Of a stretch of 64,000 bases of DNA, positions 21,467 to 30,967 are shown piece by piece; position 1 is the first letter of the stretch; the number at the start of each line of letters is the position of its first letter. Source of the DNA: Prochlorococcus sp. AG-347-K17. GTDB taxonomy: Bacteria; Cyanobacteriota; Cyanobacteriia; PCC-6307; Cyanobiaceae. The notes beneath the pieces are model-generated. The model searched no databases. It worked only from the letters and a program-made list of their open reading frames with translations, and was not told the origin of the DNA. A program made the translations under genes and the position numbers. The stretch spans positions 62,001-126,000 of the forward strand of contig QCCE01000005.1 in NCBI GenBank assembly GCA_003281385.1, written 5' to 3'.

Positions 21467-21886
21467 CTAAGCAGGAGTCTTCTGATTAGCCAACAAATCT
21501 TTCAATTTAGATAGTTCTCCTGCCCATCTTGGATCAGGAGCTTCTAAGTTAGGAGCATCACTGTGAACAATTTTCTTAAAATCTTTCCTCTTCTTATTCT
21601 TATTTGATTTTCCACTATTTCTTTTATTTGAAGCAGAATCTTTCTTTTCTGATAGCTCTACTCTTAATTTAGAACCATTAAATTCAAAACCATTTAATTT
21701 TTGAATTAATAAATTAGCATTCTCTTCATGATTAGAAGTCGCAAAACCAAACCCCCTGCATTCCTTAGTTTCCTTATCTAAAACTGCTTTAAATCTAATC
21801 GAATCAGAAATTGACTTTAAAAGTGTATCAAATTCTTTTGGATTAAATCCTTGTGGTAAGTTGCCAATGTAAATGCGAATACTCAT
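21467..21886 (-). CDS. RNA-binding protein with one RRM domain (Rbp type)
   Basis: The 139 residues contain an RRM in residues 3-80. RNP2 is IYIGNL (residues 5-10) and RNP1 is CRGFGFAT (about 43-50). The C-terminal 60 residues are Lys/Asn/Ser-rich and probably disordered, unlike the glycine-rich tail of cold-shock Rbps. Cyanobacterial Rbps bind mRNA; some locate thylakoid transcripts. It abuts crtB convergently. Confidence 0.9.
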   Translation of the reverse strand: MSIRIYIGNLPQGFNPKEFDTLLKSISDSIRFKAVLDKETKECRGFGFATSNHEENANLLIQKLNGFEFNGSKLRVELSEKKDSASNKRNSGKSNKNKKRKDFKKIVHSDAPNLEAPDPRWAGELSKLKDLLANQKTPA

Positions 21887-21944
21887 AAATTTTTAAAGAT
21901 GATTTTGAAGTCTGAACTTCTAAACAAAACTAAGCTATGTGTAT

Positions 21945-23162
21945 TTAATCACATTTTGGCGCATTTTGTTCAATCCATCGTTTTGCTTTATAAATAGCTT
22001 CATCAAAATTATTCAATCTCTTATATGCAAGTTCCTTAGAAAGATACTGTAAAAGCTCTCCCAAGATAGGTCCATCCTCGATTTCCAAATTTTTTTTAAT
22101 TACATCACCATTAACTAAGTTTGAGGGATGAAATAATTTATCATCGTTGTCACGCCATCTATGAAGCCAATCTAATTGTAAGTTTTGAGGTAAATAAAAA
22201 ATAAAAGATGGCAGAAACATTTCTAATTCTTGATGTAATTTAAATCTGTCAAATTCATCTAACTGAGCGATATTTGTGTTTTTCAAAAAAAGGTGCCATT
22301 TTCGCAATAACTTAGTTTTTGCAATATCAGCTTTACTAAATTTCAGTTTCTCTAAAGTTACAACATCTAAGATTTGAGCAATAAAAAATGAGGGTAAATA
22401 TTTATCTTTTTCTTCCTGATCAAGTTCTCCATAATTAATTTTCTCTAAATCCAAAAAAAAAGAATCTTCAAATAGATTTTCCGTATCAAATATATTTAAT
22501 TTTTTTATCAGCAATACTGCATCAAGAGCATTTGATCCATTTACTATTTTCTGTATTTCATAAGTAATTCTCTCTTTTGCGACAAGATATAAGTTCCCTT
22601 TACTTTTTTTTATAAAATCAAATAATCTTAAATCAATTTTAAAATCCAATTCTGAAACAAATCGAAAACATCTTAAAATTCGTAAAGGATCATTTAATAA
22701 ATTGTTTTCAGAATGAGTTCTAAGCAAAGAAATCTCAAGATCTTTAAGACCATTTAATGGATCAAACAAACTCTTCTTATCAAATAAAAAAGCAATTGAA
22801 TTAATCGAAAAGTCTCTAGAAAATAAATCTCCTTCTATGGAAGATGAAACTTGATTAGCAATATCAATATAAGTATTATTAAGAATAATTCTTACTACTT
22901 CTCTTTTTTTATCTAAAATTATAAATTTTGATCCAATATTATCTGCAATCTTTTTGCCAATTTCAATTGCATTTAAAGGTACCACAATATCAACATCTAA
23001 CTTTTCAGTTTTTCTTCCCAAAATAATATCTCTTATATAACCACCAACTAAATATGATCCTTTAGGTAAAAAACTTAAGATTAAATCCAAATTATGAAAT
23101 TTTATACTTTTTTCTAATTCATCAATTATTAGTGTATGATCTGTGTTAAAGCTATTTTTCAT
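21945..23162 (-). CDS. cca: CCA-adding tRNA nucleotidyltransferase / poly(A) polymerase family
   Basis: The 405 residues show class II nucleotidyltransferase motifs: GSYLVGGYIRD (about 35-45) with the catalytic DVD at 56-58, then RDFSINSIAF and DPLRILRCFRF. The C-terminal half is helical and divergent. The enzyme adds CCA to tRNA 3' ends; a poly(A) polymerase or A-adding role cannot be excluded, because some cyanobacteria split CC and A addition. Its start is only 14 bp from that of divergent ycf34. Confidence 0.88.
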   Translation of the reverse strand: MKNSFNTDHTLIIDELEKSIKFHNLDLILSFLPKGSYLVGGYIRDIILGRKTEKLDVDIVVPLNAIEIGKKIADNIGSKFIILDKKREVVRIILNNTYIDIANQVSSSIEGDLFSRDFSINSIAFLFDKKSLFDPLNGLKDLEISLLRTHSENNLLNDPLRILRCFRFVSELDFKIDLRLFDFIKKSKGNLYLVAKERITYEIQKIVNGSNALDAVLLIKKLNIFDTENLFEDSFFLDLEKINYGELDQEEKDKYLPSFFIAQILDVVTLEKLKFSKADIAKTKLLRKWHLFLKNTNIAQLDEFDRFKLHQELEMFLPSFIFYLPQNLQLDWLHRWRDNDDKLFHPSNLVNGDVIKKNLEIEDGPILGELLQYLSKELAYKRLNNFDEAIYKAKRWIEQNAPKCD

Positions 23163-23176
23163 ATTATTTATTTATT

Positions 23177-23428
23177 ATGTGCATTTGCATCAACTGTAAA
23201 TGGGTTGATAGATGTATCACATATCATGATGTTGAAAATAATCATGGTGTTGATCATATTTGTGATCTACCTGATTTTAAAGCAAAAAAACCATTTATTC
23301 ATGTCAGTATAGTTAAAGATAATAATGGTGATTATAAAACTGATTGGGATGTTCAATCTTGTGAAAGTTTTGAAAATGAATTTGGTAAATGGTCTAAGTT
23401 TAATCCAGGTATGGAATTACCTGTTTAA
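23177..23428 (+). CDS. ycf34: Ycf34 family protein
   Basis: This 83-residue protein starts MCICINCKWVDRCITYH. Its cysteines at 2, 4, 7 and 13 and further ones at 29 and 62 match the Ycf34 family, which is found in cyanobacteria and red-algal plastids. Synechocystis Ycf34 has been reported to bind an iron-sulfur cluster and to affect photosynthetic electron transport; that role is family knowledge. tsaB starts 9 bp after it. Confidence 0.85.
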   Translation: MCICINCKWVDRCITYHDVENNHGVDHICDLPDFKAKKPFIHVSIVKDNNGDYKTDWDVQSCESFENEFGKWSKFNPGMELPV

Positions 23429-23437
23429 AGGTAATAG

Positions 23438-24091
23438 ATGACAAATAAACTCAATCACGGAGAAAATTACTCTACATTAGTGATTCATAGCACAGATACT
23501 TCTTTTGGCTTTGGGTATAGAAAAAACAATGACCTAGAATCTGATGAATTATTTATAAAGAAATTTGATAATGACCTTTGCAACAACTTAGTAAATGATC
23601 TCAACAAATTCATTTCCAAAGAAAATTTACAAAAAATAAATAAGTTATCTGTCAGCATAGGGCCAGCAAATTTTAATGCTTCACGACTAATTGTAGTTTT
23701 AGCAAGAACTATCTCTCAACAAAAAAATTGTCCTCTGGACAGTTTTAGTTCATTTGAAATAATGGCAAAAAGAATTGCATCAAAAAATAATATCTTAAAA
23801 AACAAAAAATCATTCTGGATTTTCAAAAATTTAAAACGTAAGGGTTTTATTGCAGGTAAATATGAAATTTGTGGGAACGAAAAAAACTCCTCGGATCTAA
23901 TCATTAGAGAAACAATTTTACCAAAAGTTGTCAAAAAACTTGATAGTAAAGAACTTTCTTTTGAAGCTACTTATGATGATGAAAAGGATTTGAAAGAACT
24001 ATTAGATTTATCAAATAAAAATTTATTAAATTCAAATATATATTCCTGGAGAAAAGTTTTGCCTCTTTACCCTTTTTCTCCAATTAACTAA
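23438..24091 (+). CDS. tsaB: TsaB (YeaZ)-type protein of tRNA t6A synthesis, divergent
   Basis: The 217 residues have the ASKHA-like start LVIHSTDTSFGFG. The region NKLSVSIGPANFNASRLIVVLARTISQQ is equivalent to the GPGSFTGLRIG helix of TsaB. TsaB is the non-catalytic partner of TsaD that builds threonylcarbamoyl-adenosine at A37 of tRNAs. The motif is degenerate here (GPANFNASR), and the C-terminal part is short and divergent. It is downstream of ycf34, and converges on plsC with a 4-bp gap. Confidence 0.78.
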   Translation: MTNKLNHGENYSTLVIHSTDTSFGFGYRKNNDLESDELFIKKFDNDLCNNLVNDLNKFISKENLQKINKLSVSIGPANFNASRLIVVLARTISQQKNCPLDSFSSFEIMAKRIASKNNILKNKKSFWIFKNLKRKGFIAGKYEICGNEKNSSDLIIRETILPKVVKKLDSKELSFEATYDDEKDLKELLDLSNKNLLNSNIYSWRKVLPLYPFSPIN

Positions 24092-24095
24092 ATAT

Positions 24096-24716
24096 TCATC
24101 CAATCAAATTATTAATTTTATCTTGAAGGTGCATTGTTACAGAATTCAGATCATGTCTTGATGAACTTTGTGGAGGTTGAAGAGGTTTCCCCACTTTAAT
24201 GACTATTTTTGAAAACAAAGGAATGAAATATCTAAATCTTATTAGTCTATGTGAATTAACTATTGCAACAGGCAATAATAATTTTTGATTTTTAAAAGCT
24301 AATAATGCTGCACCTTGTTTGGGCTTATTCACTCGACCATTTTTTTGACGAGTGCCATCAATAAAAATTCCAATACAATTATTATCAGATAATTTCTTGC
24401 ATGCTGTTTTAATTGTGTTTTTATCAGCAATTCCTCTTTTTACAGGATACGCTCCACAAGCCTTGATAATAAAGCCGAGGAAAGGGATTCTAAAAAGCTC
24501 CGCCTTGGCCATAAAAGATATATTTCGTCCAAGGGCATGTCCTAATAAAGGAGGGTCAAGTAAAGAACCATGATTAGAAACCATTATAAAGGAATCTTTT
24601 TGCGGAATATTGTCTCTACCTATTAAATGACCTCTAAATACAAATTTATAAATAGGAAATACAAAAAGCTTGCTAACTAATTCATAGATTAATTTTTGAA
24701 TAGTATGATTTTTCAT
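24096..24716 (-). CDS. plsC: 1-acyl-sn-glycerol-3-phosphate acyltransferase
   Basis: PlsC acylates lysophosphatidic acid in membrane lipid synthesis. The 206 residues contain the catalytic HX4D motif in VSNHGSLLDPP (H49, D54), block II-like GAYPVKRG, and block III-like FIDGTRQKNG. The N-terminus is hydrophobic, consistent with membrane association. It follows fabD by 5 bp in a minus-strand run fabH-fabD-plsC, which places it with acyl-chain initiation genes. Confidence 0.92.
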   Translation of the reverse strand: MKNHTIQKLIYELVSKLFVFPIYKFVFRGHLIGRDNIPQKDSFIMVSNHGSLLDPPLLGHALGRNISFMAKAELFRIPFLGFIIKACGAYPVKRGIADKNTIKTACKKLSDNNCIGIFIDGTRQKNGRVNKPKQGAALLAFKNQKLLLPVAIVNSHRLIRFRYFIPLFSKIVIKVGKPLQPPQSSSRHDLNSVTMHLQDKINNLIG

Positions 24717-24721
24717 ACAAA

Positions 24722-25618
24722 TTAATAAGCTATTTGATCAGAAGATGAAACTTGAGAAATTTTTACATCTTTAAGATGTCTTTTTCCTAAACCGCTCAGT
24801 ACATTAGAAGGGCCAATTTCGACAATATGAAGATCATTATCTTTTGCCATTAAATCCATAGTTTCTCGCCACCTCACTCCATTACACATTTGCTTTTCTA
24901 ATCTAATTTTAAGCTCGTTTGGATCACTACACAGTGAAGGTTCATAATTACTTATTACTGGGAAAGAAGGATTTTTAAACTTAATATGTTTTAAATACTC
25001 AGAAAATTTAACTGCAGGCTCATCCATGAATGGTGAATGGAATGCACCTGAAACATTTAATTTTAAGAATCTTTTACAAGAAATTTCTTTGGATAAATTG
25101 TCTAACTCTTCATTAGATCCTGATAAGACAACTTGGGAAGAGCTATTATCATTAGCAATTACAACATCTTCACTTTTTTTTACTAGTAAATCAAGTTCAT
25201 TTCTATCAAAACCAATTACTGCTGCCATCGATCCTTGCCCAGCATTTACCATTAATTGAGATCTTACTTTTATCAGTGATACGCAGTCTTCGAATGAAAA
25301 AACATCCGCACAATATAATGCAGTTATTTCTCCCAAACTATGCCCAGCAACAAAAGTTGGTTTAAAACCATTTTCTTTTAATGAATCTAATAAAATTGAT
25401 TCAACCAAAAAAAGACAGATTTGTGTATTTCTTGTATTATTCAAATCACTAAGAGGATTTGTTGGATCAGAATTTAACTCGCAAATTTCAAATAAATTTC
25501 TCTCAAATATCTCAGAAGCATAACTAAACCTCTCTTTTGTGCTCGGCAAATTTTCAATTTGTTTTGCCATTCCAATTTTTTGCGAACCCTGTCCAGGGAA
25601 TACCCATGCAACTGTCAT
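24722..25618 (-). CDS. fabD: Malonyl-CoA:ACP transacylase
   Basis: FabD loads malonyl groups onto ACP. The 298 residues start with VFPGQGSQKIGM. The nucleophile is in AGHSLGE (S94) and the partner histidine in SGAFHSPFM (H194). Glutamine of the GQGSQ loop is present. Length is typical. It sits between fabH (18 bp upstream) and plsC (5 bp downstream). Confidence 0.96.
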   Translation of the reverse strand: MTVAWVFPGQGSQKIGMAKQIENLPSTKERFSYASEIFERNLFEICELNSDPTNPLSDLNNTRNTQICLFLVESILLDSLKENGFKPTFVAGHSLGEITALYCADVFSFEDCVSLIKVRSQLMVNAGQGSMAAVIGFDRNELDLLVKKSEDVVIANDNSSSQVVLSGSNEELDNLSKEISCKRFLKLNVSGAFHSPFMDEPAVKFSEYLKHIKFKNPSFPVISNYEPSLCSDPNELKIRLEKQMCNGVRWRETMDLMAKDNDLHIVEIGPSNVLSGLGKRHLKDVKISQVSSSDQIAY

Positions 25619-25636
25619 AATGTACCTAATTTGTTT

Positions 25637-26644
25637 TTAACCCCATTTAATTAGGGCTGCACCCCAACTTAACCCAGCACCAAAACCACTTGTAGCAATA
25701 ATATCATTTTGTTTAATTCTATAATCTCTTACAGCTTCATCCATCATTAGCGGAATTGTTGCTGCTGAAGTATTGCCATATTTTTCTAAATTACTAAGAA
25801 TCTTTTCTCTGGGAATTTTTAACCTTTCTCCTACAGAATCCAATATTCTTTGATTAGCTTGATGCAATACAAGCCAATCAACTTCATCGGAAGTATATTT
25901 CATTTTTTTCAACAACTTCTCAAGAATTAGAGGAACTTCTTTAACTGCGAATTTATAAACTTCCTGTCCATTCATTTGAATTGGAGAAAAACCTCCACTT
26001 AAAAAGTCAATTTCATCAAGTATTGAATCCTTAATCTTTTTTGATGGAAGATTAAGAAAAGAACCCCTTCCCCCATCAGTTCTCATATCAAAACCTATAA
26101 AATTATCAAATTCATTTGTGGCTTCAATTGCTAATGCACCGGCACCATCTCCAAAGAGAATACAACTTCTTCTATCGTTCCAATCAACAAAACTTGATAA
26201 TTGATCTGCTCCAATAACAATAGCCCTTTTGAAACTACCCCCTTTTAAAAATTGTGAGGCTGTTATTAAGGCAAATAAAAAACCACTACAAGCTGCAGTT
26301 AAATCAAAAGCTACAGCATTATCTGCCCTCAATTTAGTTTGAATGGATGGTGCCGATCCAAATAAATCGTGCGGAGTAGAAGTAGCTAAAACAATCAAAT
26401 CAATTGTCTTAACATCCCAATTAGCCATTTGTATGGCAGTTAAAGCAGCCTTATAACCCATTTCAGTAACATTATCTTCTACGCTTGAGATTCTTCTCTC
26501 AGAAATGCCAGTTCTAGATTTTATCCATTCATTGCTTGTATCAACCTTTTGACTAATTTTTTGATTGGTTAGGATTTGATCAGGTACATAACTTCCGCTT
26601 CCCTTGAATGACACTCCAATCTGATTAAAATTTATTCCTTCCAA
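25637..26644 (-). CDS. fabH: 3-oxoacyl-ACP synthase III
   Basis: FabH starts fatty acid elongation by condensing acetyl-CoA with malonyl-ACP. The 335 residues include the triad C119 in TAACSGFLFAL, H261 in VLHQANQRI and N291 in YGNTSAATIP. The N-terminal STGSYVPDQ-like lead (GSGSYVPDQILTN) is normal. It is the second gene in the plsX-fabH-fabD-plsC run, 53 bp after plsX. Confidence 0.96.
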   Translation of the reverse strand: MEGINFNQIGVSFKGSGSYVPDQILTNQKISQKVDTSNEWIKSRTGISERRISSVEDNVTEMGYKAALTAIQMANWDVKTIDLIVLATSTPHDLFGSAPSIQTKLRADNAVAFDLTAACSGFLFALITASQFLKGGSFKRAIVIGADQLSSFVDWNDRRSCILFGDGAGALAIEATNEFDNFIGFDMRTDGGRGSFLNLPSKKIKDSILDEIDFLSGGFSPIQMNGQEVYKFAVKEVPLILEKLLKKMKYTSDEVDWLVLHQANQRILDSVGERLKIPREKILSNLEKYGNTSAATIPLMMDEAVRDYRIKQNDIIATSGFGAGLSWGAALIKWG

Positions 26645-26697
26645 AAGAGTTTTTTAGTTACTTATATTAGTCAAACATAAATTTGACTCATTATGTT

Positions 26698-28116
26698 TTA
26701 TGAATTTAAAACTTGAAGCTTTTGCAGTTGATTTAAATTATCCATAACACCATGATTCACTGCAGAGTGAGCCAAGCGAAGAGCACTAACTACTGATAAA
26801 GATTTGCTACTGCCATGACCAATAACGCAAATACCATTCACCCCAAGTAGTAAAGCTCCTCCATGTTCGGCATGATCTAATCTTTTCTTAATTCTGAGTA
26901 GATTACTTTTTAAAAAAGCTGAACCAACTTTCCCCCGCCTTCCACGTGGCAGCTCAGATCTCAAAATATCTAATAAAACTCCTCCCACAGATTCAAGAAA
27001 TTTCAATAATATATTGCCAGTAAATCCATCACAGACTACCACGTCGAAACTACCTGATAATACATCTCGCCCTTCACAATTACCTCCAAAATCAAAACTT
27101 TTTTCAGAAGATAATAATTCGTACGTTTTTAGGGATAAATCATTACCTTTACATTCTTCTTCTCCAATATTTAGAAGACCAATTCTTGGTTTTTGTACTT
27201 GAAGGACATCTTTTGCATAAACATTACCTAGAAGAGCAAATTGATGCAGATAAGATGGCTTACAGTCAGTATTTGCACCGACATCTAAAACTAATACCGG
27301 GCGAGTTTGATCCCTTGTTGGAAATAATGCTCCTATAGCTGGTCTCTCTATCCCTTTTAATCTTCCAATTCTAAATATGGCAGAAGCCATCATAGCTCCT
27401 GAATTACCCGCTGAGTAGACGGCTTCAGCTTTATTATTTCTCACCAAATCCATTGCAACGTTTATACTGGCATTTTTTCTTTTTCTAACTGCAGTAGCTT
27501 CTTCATTCATCCCAATAGGCTCTCCACTATCAATTAATTCAAGACGATTATTATCTATTTCATTTTTTAATAATTCTGCTAAACCATTTTTTTCTGCTGC
27601 ATCTTCAACTTTTTCAATTTTTCCTACGAACTTTATATTTATTGGAAATCTACTTATTGCTTCAAGGCAACCCTCAAGAATTGGAGCAGGAGCATAATCT
27701 CCACCCATACCATCAACTGCAATCCAAATTCTTTTAGGTGAAGATTCCTCTGCCCTATCTAGAATATTATCGTTATTTTGTAACCTTTTTAATGGGTCAA
27801 AAACTAATGGCTGTAATGTATTTTTAGCTATTGAGCTAGCATTTGAAACTACATTACTAGCAGTATTAACAACAGATTCAGCACTTGAAACTACATTACC
27901 TGCAACATTACCTGCGACATTGCTAGCAACATTACTAGCTGTGGTTACAACTGATCCAGCACCAGAAACCATATTACCAGCGACATTACTTGCCGTTGCG
28001 GCAGAACTAGCAGCAGTATCTACTATTGAAGTCACAGCCGAATTTCTTTTGTACCAAATAACTAATCTTCTAATGGCTCTGGACTTGTTAATTTTTGGCG
28101 ATGTTTCTTTCCCCAT
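26698..28116 (-). CDS. plsX: Phosphate acyltransferase PlsX with long repeat-bearing N-terminal extension
   Basis: PlsX makes acyl-phosphate from acyl-ACP, feeding PlsY. The catalytic core begins near residue 128 (RIWIAVDGMGGDYAP) and is complete, with EATAVRKRKNASI, VYSAGNSGAMMA and VCDGFTGNILLK. The protein has 472 residues, about 130 more than usual. The extension has a basic, hydrophobic patch (about 11-24) and then residues 30-100 with repeated ASNVAGN / SVV units. Its ATG immediately follows the rpaB stop codon, and no internal start near the core is better supported. Confidence 0.93.
   Translation of the reverse strand: MGKETSPKINKSRAIRRLVIWYKRNSAVTSIVDTAASSAATASNVAGNMVSGAGSVVTTASNVASNVAGNVAGNVVSSAESVVNTASNVVSNASSIAKNTLQPLVFDPLKRLQNNDNILDRAEESSPKRIWIAVDGMGGDYAPAPILEGCLEAISRFPINIKFVGKIEKVEDAAEKNGLAELLKNEIDNNRLELIDSGEPIGMNEEATAVRKRKNASINVAMDLVRNNKAEAVYSAGNSGAMMASAIFRIGRLKGIERPAIGALFPTRDQTRPVLVLDVGANTDCKPSYLHQFALLGNVYAKDVLQVQKPRIGLLNIGEEECKGNDLSLKTYELLSSEKSFDFGGNCEGRDVLSGSFDVVVCDGFTGNILLKFLESVGGVLLDILRSELPRGRRGKVGSAFLKSNLLRIKKRLDHAEHGGALLLGVNGICVIGHGSSKSLSVVSALRLAHSAVNHGVMDNLNQLQKLQVLNS
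27817..28029 (-). repeat. Degenerate tandem repeat inside plsX coding ASNVAGN-type units
   Basis: Codons for PlsX residues 30-100 form imperfect repeats rich in Ala, Val, Ser and Asn. The unit TASNV recurs at about residues 41, 59 and 85, with VAGN at 45, 67 and 71 and S-x-x-SVV near 51 and 77. The spacing is close to 11 residues or multiples of it. The DNA shows matching imperfect repeats of the reverse-strand word for NVAGN. Confidence 0.75.
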
Positions 28117-28863
28117 CTATTTCCCATCAAAAGGAGCAATATCGACAATTCGTTGAAAAAGATATCCTGTACCCCTTGCTGTCAATATTAATTCAGGATT
28201 TGCTGGATCAGCCTCCAGTTTTGATCTTAATCTTGATATATGAACATCCACGACTCTTGTATCTACATGCCTCTCAGGGGTATATCCCCAAACTTCTTTC
28301 AAAATTTCTCCTCTACTAAATGGCTCTCCTGACCTACTTACTAAAAGTTCTAATAGACTAAATTCCATTCCGGTTAATCTTATTCTCTCATCACTTTTAA
28401 AAACTTGTCTTCGATTTGTATCAATTTTTATATCCGTAACCAAAATTAATCCTGAATTAGGCATTCCCGGGATTTGTTCCTTATCGATTCTTCTAAGAAC
28501 ACACCTAATTCTAGCTTCTAACTCCTTTGGGCTAAATGGTTTTACTACGTAATCATCAGCCCCTAATTCTAAACCCGTTATCCTATCCGCAACATCCCCT
28601 AATGCAGTTAACATAACAATTGGAACATCAGAATCTTTCCTTAATTCTTGACAAACTCCATAACCATCTAGCTTTGGCATCATGACGTCAAGCACTACTA
28701 AATCAGGTTCGTAATCTTTAAATAATTTTAGGGCTTCTTTGCCATCACTTGCAGTTACAACTTTGTAGCCAATCATGGAGAGACGTGTCTCCAAAATTCT
28801 TCTGATACTCGCCTCATCATCTGCGACCAGTATAGTTTCTTTAGTTTGACTAGATAGAGTCAT
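28117..28863 (-). CDS. rpaB: OmpR-type response regulator RpaB (Ycf27)
   Basis: RpaB, with the kinase NblS, represses high-light genes and controls photosynthesis genes in cyanobacteria. The 248 residues have a receiver domain with D59 in LVVLDVMMPKLDG, TALGDVADR and KPFSPKELEARI, then a winged-helix domain ending in RVVDVHISRLRSKLE and GTGYLFQR. The sequence matches RpaB rather than RpaA. It is directly upstream of plsX with no spacing and divergent from radA with 107 bp between. Confidence 0.93.
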   Translation of the reverse strand: MTLSSQTKETILVADDEASIRRILETRLSMIGYKVVTASDGKEALKLFKDYEPDLVVLDVMMPKLDGYGVCQELRKDSDVPIVMLTALGDVADRITGLELGADDYVVKPFSPKELEARIRCVLRRIDKEQIPGMPNSGLILVTDIKIDTNRRQVFKSDERIRLTGMEFSLLELLVSRSGEPFSRGEILKEVWGYTPERHVDTRVVDVHISRLRSKLEADPANPELILTARGTGYLFQRIVDIAPFDGK

Positions 28864-28970
28864 TTGTTTCTATTAGCTAATCAGTAAGAGAATTAATTAT
28901 TAACCTAATCTAACTTGTAGAGGGGCAATATCCCAAACATTCTAGTTCCATTACTTCATTCAGAGACTAA

Positions 28971-30320
28971 ATGTCTAGCAAACTATCAACTTTTATTTGT
29001 CAGAATTGTGGAACTGAAACCTCTCAATACTTTGGGAAATGCCTTAATTGCAAATCATGGAATACTATTGTTGAAGAAATTAAAAGCAAAAGAAAGAAAA
29101 ATCAAGATACTAAAAATAAGAAATCCTTAGCGTTTAATGAAATTTCATCAAAAAAAATATCAAGATTTACAAGTGGTTTTAGAGAATTTGATCGAGTTCT
29201 TGGAGGTGGAATAGTACCTGGATCTGTTGTTTTACTTGGAGGAGAGCCAGGTATTGGTAAAAGCACATTAGTTCTTCAATCAGCAGGAAAAATATCTCTC
29301 AATGAGAAAGTTTTATACATAACTGCAGAAGAATCTTTAGAACAAGTAAAAATTAGATGGGAAAGATTAAATCAAAGCAGTTTTGATTTAAAAATTTTTG
29401 CAGAAACCAATTTATCCTTAATTATTGAAGAGATCAAACGTATAAATCCAAGTTTCGCAGTTATTGATAGTATTCAAGCCATCCACAATGATGAAATGGA
29501 AAGTTCACCAGGATCGGTTTCTCAAGTTAGAGCATGTTCATCTGAGCTACAAAATCTAGCCAAAGACAATAATATTGCGTTACTTATAATTGGTCATGTA
29601 ACTAAAGATGGTGCTTTAGCTGGCCCTAAAACTCTTGAGCATTTAGTTGATACAGTAATAAACTTTGCAGGAGATAATATTTCATCTCATAGATTACTAA
29701 GAAGTATAAAAAATCGATTTGGATCGACCTTTGAAATTGGAATTTTTGAAATGCTTGAAGAGGGTTTACGAGAGATAAAAAACCCAAGTTCAATTTTTAC
29801 AAATAAAGAAAATATTTCAGGTGTAACAACTACGATCACAAATCAAGGCACTCGACCATTAGCAGTTGATATACAAGCACTGGTAAATAAAACTTTCTAC
29901 AGTAACCCAAGACGAACTACAACTGGAATAAGCATAAATAGATTGCATCAAATTCTTGCTGTTATTGAAAAACACGTAGAGATAAAATTATCTGACTTTG
30001 ATTGTTATATTGCAACTGGTGGCGGTTTTGAGATTAATGATCCCTCATCTGACTTAGGTGTTGCAATATCAATTTTATCAAGTTTGAAAAATATTCCTCC
30101 TTTGGCTAGTTCCGCATTTATTGGGGAATTGGGTTTGAGTGGTCAAGTTAGAAAATCGAATAACCTTCGGACAAAGATAGAAGAAGCAGTAAGACTAGGG
30201 ATCAAAAATATCGTAGTGCCAAAACTAGAGGAGCAACTAAATAATAATTTTCAAAATTTAATAAATATTAAAGAGATATCCAATATTAAGGAGGCAGTTG
30301 ATTTTTCTTTATCAAAATAA
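28971..30320 (+). CDS. radA: DNA repair protein RadA
   Basis: RadA helps branch migration in recombinational repair. The 449 residues show the N-terminal zinc finger (C10, C13, C24, C27), Walker A GGEPGIGKST (about 90-99), the RadA KNRFG motif in SIKNRFGSTFEIG, and a Lon-protease-like C-terminal domain with TTTGISINRLHQ and SSDLGVAISILSS. The ATG at 28971 gives a standard N-terminus. It converges on ycf3 with a 4-bp gap. Confidence 0.96.
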   Translation: MSSKLSTFICQNCGTETSQYFGKCLNCKSWNTIVEEIKSKRKKNQDTKNKKSLAFNEISSKKISRFTSGFREFDRVLGGGIVPGSVVLLGGEPGIGKSTLVLQSAGKISLNEKVLYITAEESLEQVKIRWERLNQSSFDLKIFAETNLSLIIEEIKRINPSFAVIDSIQAIHNDEMESSPGSVSQVRACSSELQNLAKDNNIALLIIGHVTKDGALAGPKTLEHLVDTVINFAGDNISSHRLLRSIKNRFGSTFEIGIFEMLEEGLREIKNPSSIFTNKENISGVTTTITNQGTRPLAVDIQALVNKTFYSNPRRTTTGISINRLHQILAVIEKHVEIKLSDFDCYIATGGGFEINDPSSDLGVAISILSSLKNIPPLASSAFIGELGLSGQVRKSNNLRTKIEEAVRLGIKNIVVPKLEEQLNNNFQNLINIKEISNIKEAVDFSLSK

Positions 30321-30324
30321 AAAA

Positions 30325-30846
30325 TCAAAGGTACATATCAATTGAGCTTCTGCCTGAGTTTTTCAACCAATTCTCAATATCTAGATACCCACCTGGATAT
30401 AGTCTCACTGCTTTAGACCAGACTTCAGCAGCTTTATCAAACCAAATATCTCTCTGATCTAAATCACCATTTTGCTCAGCATATCTTCCCCTTTTTTCAT
30501 AAATTAAACCAATATTTTTCAAACATGATGGCTGCTTGGGATTTTCTTCTAATGCTTTTTCATAAGTTTCAATAGACAAATCCTCTTCACCGTTACTCAT
30601 ATATATGATTGCCATATTTTTTAAAGTCTCACCCCTATCAATTTTATTTTCTTCAAGCAGTAAACTCTCTTTGTAATACTCTAATGCTTCCGAATAATCC
30701 CCATTATTTTGTGCAGCTAAGCCATCTCTATAGTAGATATATGCCTTTTTTTCTTTCTCAGCAATAGGCATTATTTTTACAATAGATTCAGCAATTACAG
30801 TAAAAGCTTTATCAATGAAATTGTCTCTGTTTTGATTACTAGGCAC
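30325..30846 (-). CDS. ycf3: Photosystem I assembly protein Ycf3
   Basis: Ycf3 is a TPR chaperone for photosystem I assembly on the thylakoid. Three TPR-like repeats span about residues 35-155 ([64 protein letters not shown]). I chose GTG at 30846, giving 173 residues beginning [15 protein letters not shown] as in other Ycf3 proteins. The open frame continues 31 codons further upstream (to 30939) with an unlikely Ile/Phe/Asn-rich stretch. Confidence 0.93.
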   Translation of the reverse strand: MPSNQNRDNFIDKAFTVIAESIVKIMPIAEKEKKAYIYYRDGLAAQNNGDYSEALEYYKESLLLEENKIDRGETLKNMAIIYMSNGEEDLSIETYEKALEENPKQPSCLKNIGLIYEKRGRYAEQNGDLDQRDIWFDKAAEVWSKAVRLYPGGYLDIENWLKNSGRSSIDMYL

Positions 30847-30967
30847 TGCTATAATTCTAATAAAATTAATATAGTAATTTAAAAAATAAATATTTAAAAA
30901 ATCCACTACATTTATTATTATAGTTAGAAATAAGGTCAAGCATTAATTTGCTTCTATCGAGAAAAAT

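Noticed and set aside
25026-25259. 77-residue plus-strand ORF opposite fabD
   Set aside because: It lies fully antisense to a well-supported gene and has no separate support.
30847-30939. Upstream extension of Ycf3 by 31 residues
   Set aside because: The extra residues are Ile/Phe/Asn-rich and unlike the family; the GTG at 30846 gives the usual 173-residue protein.
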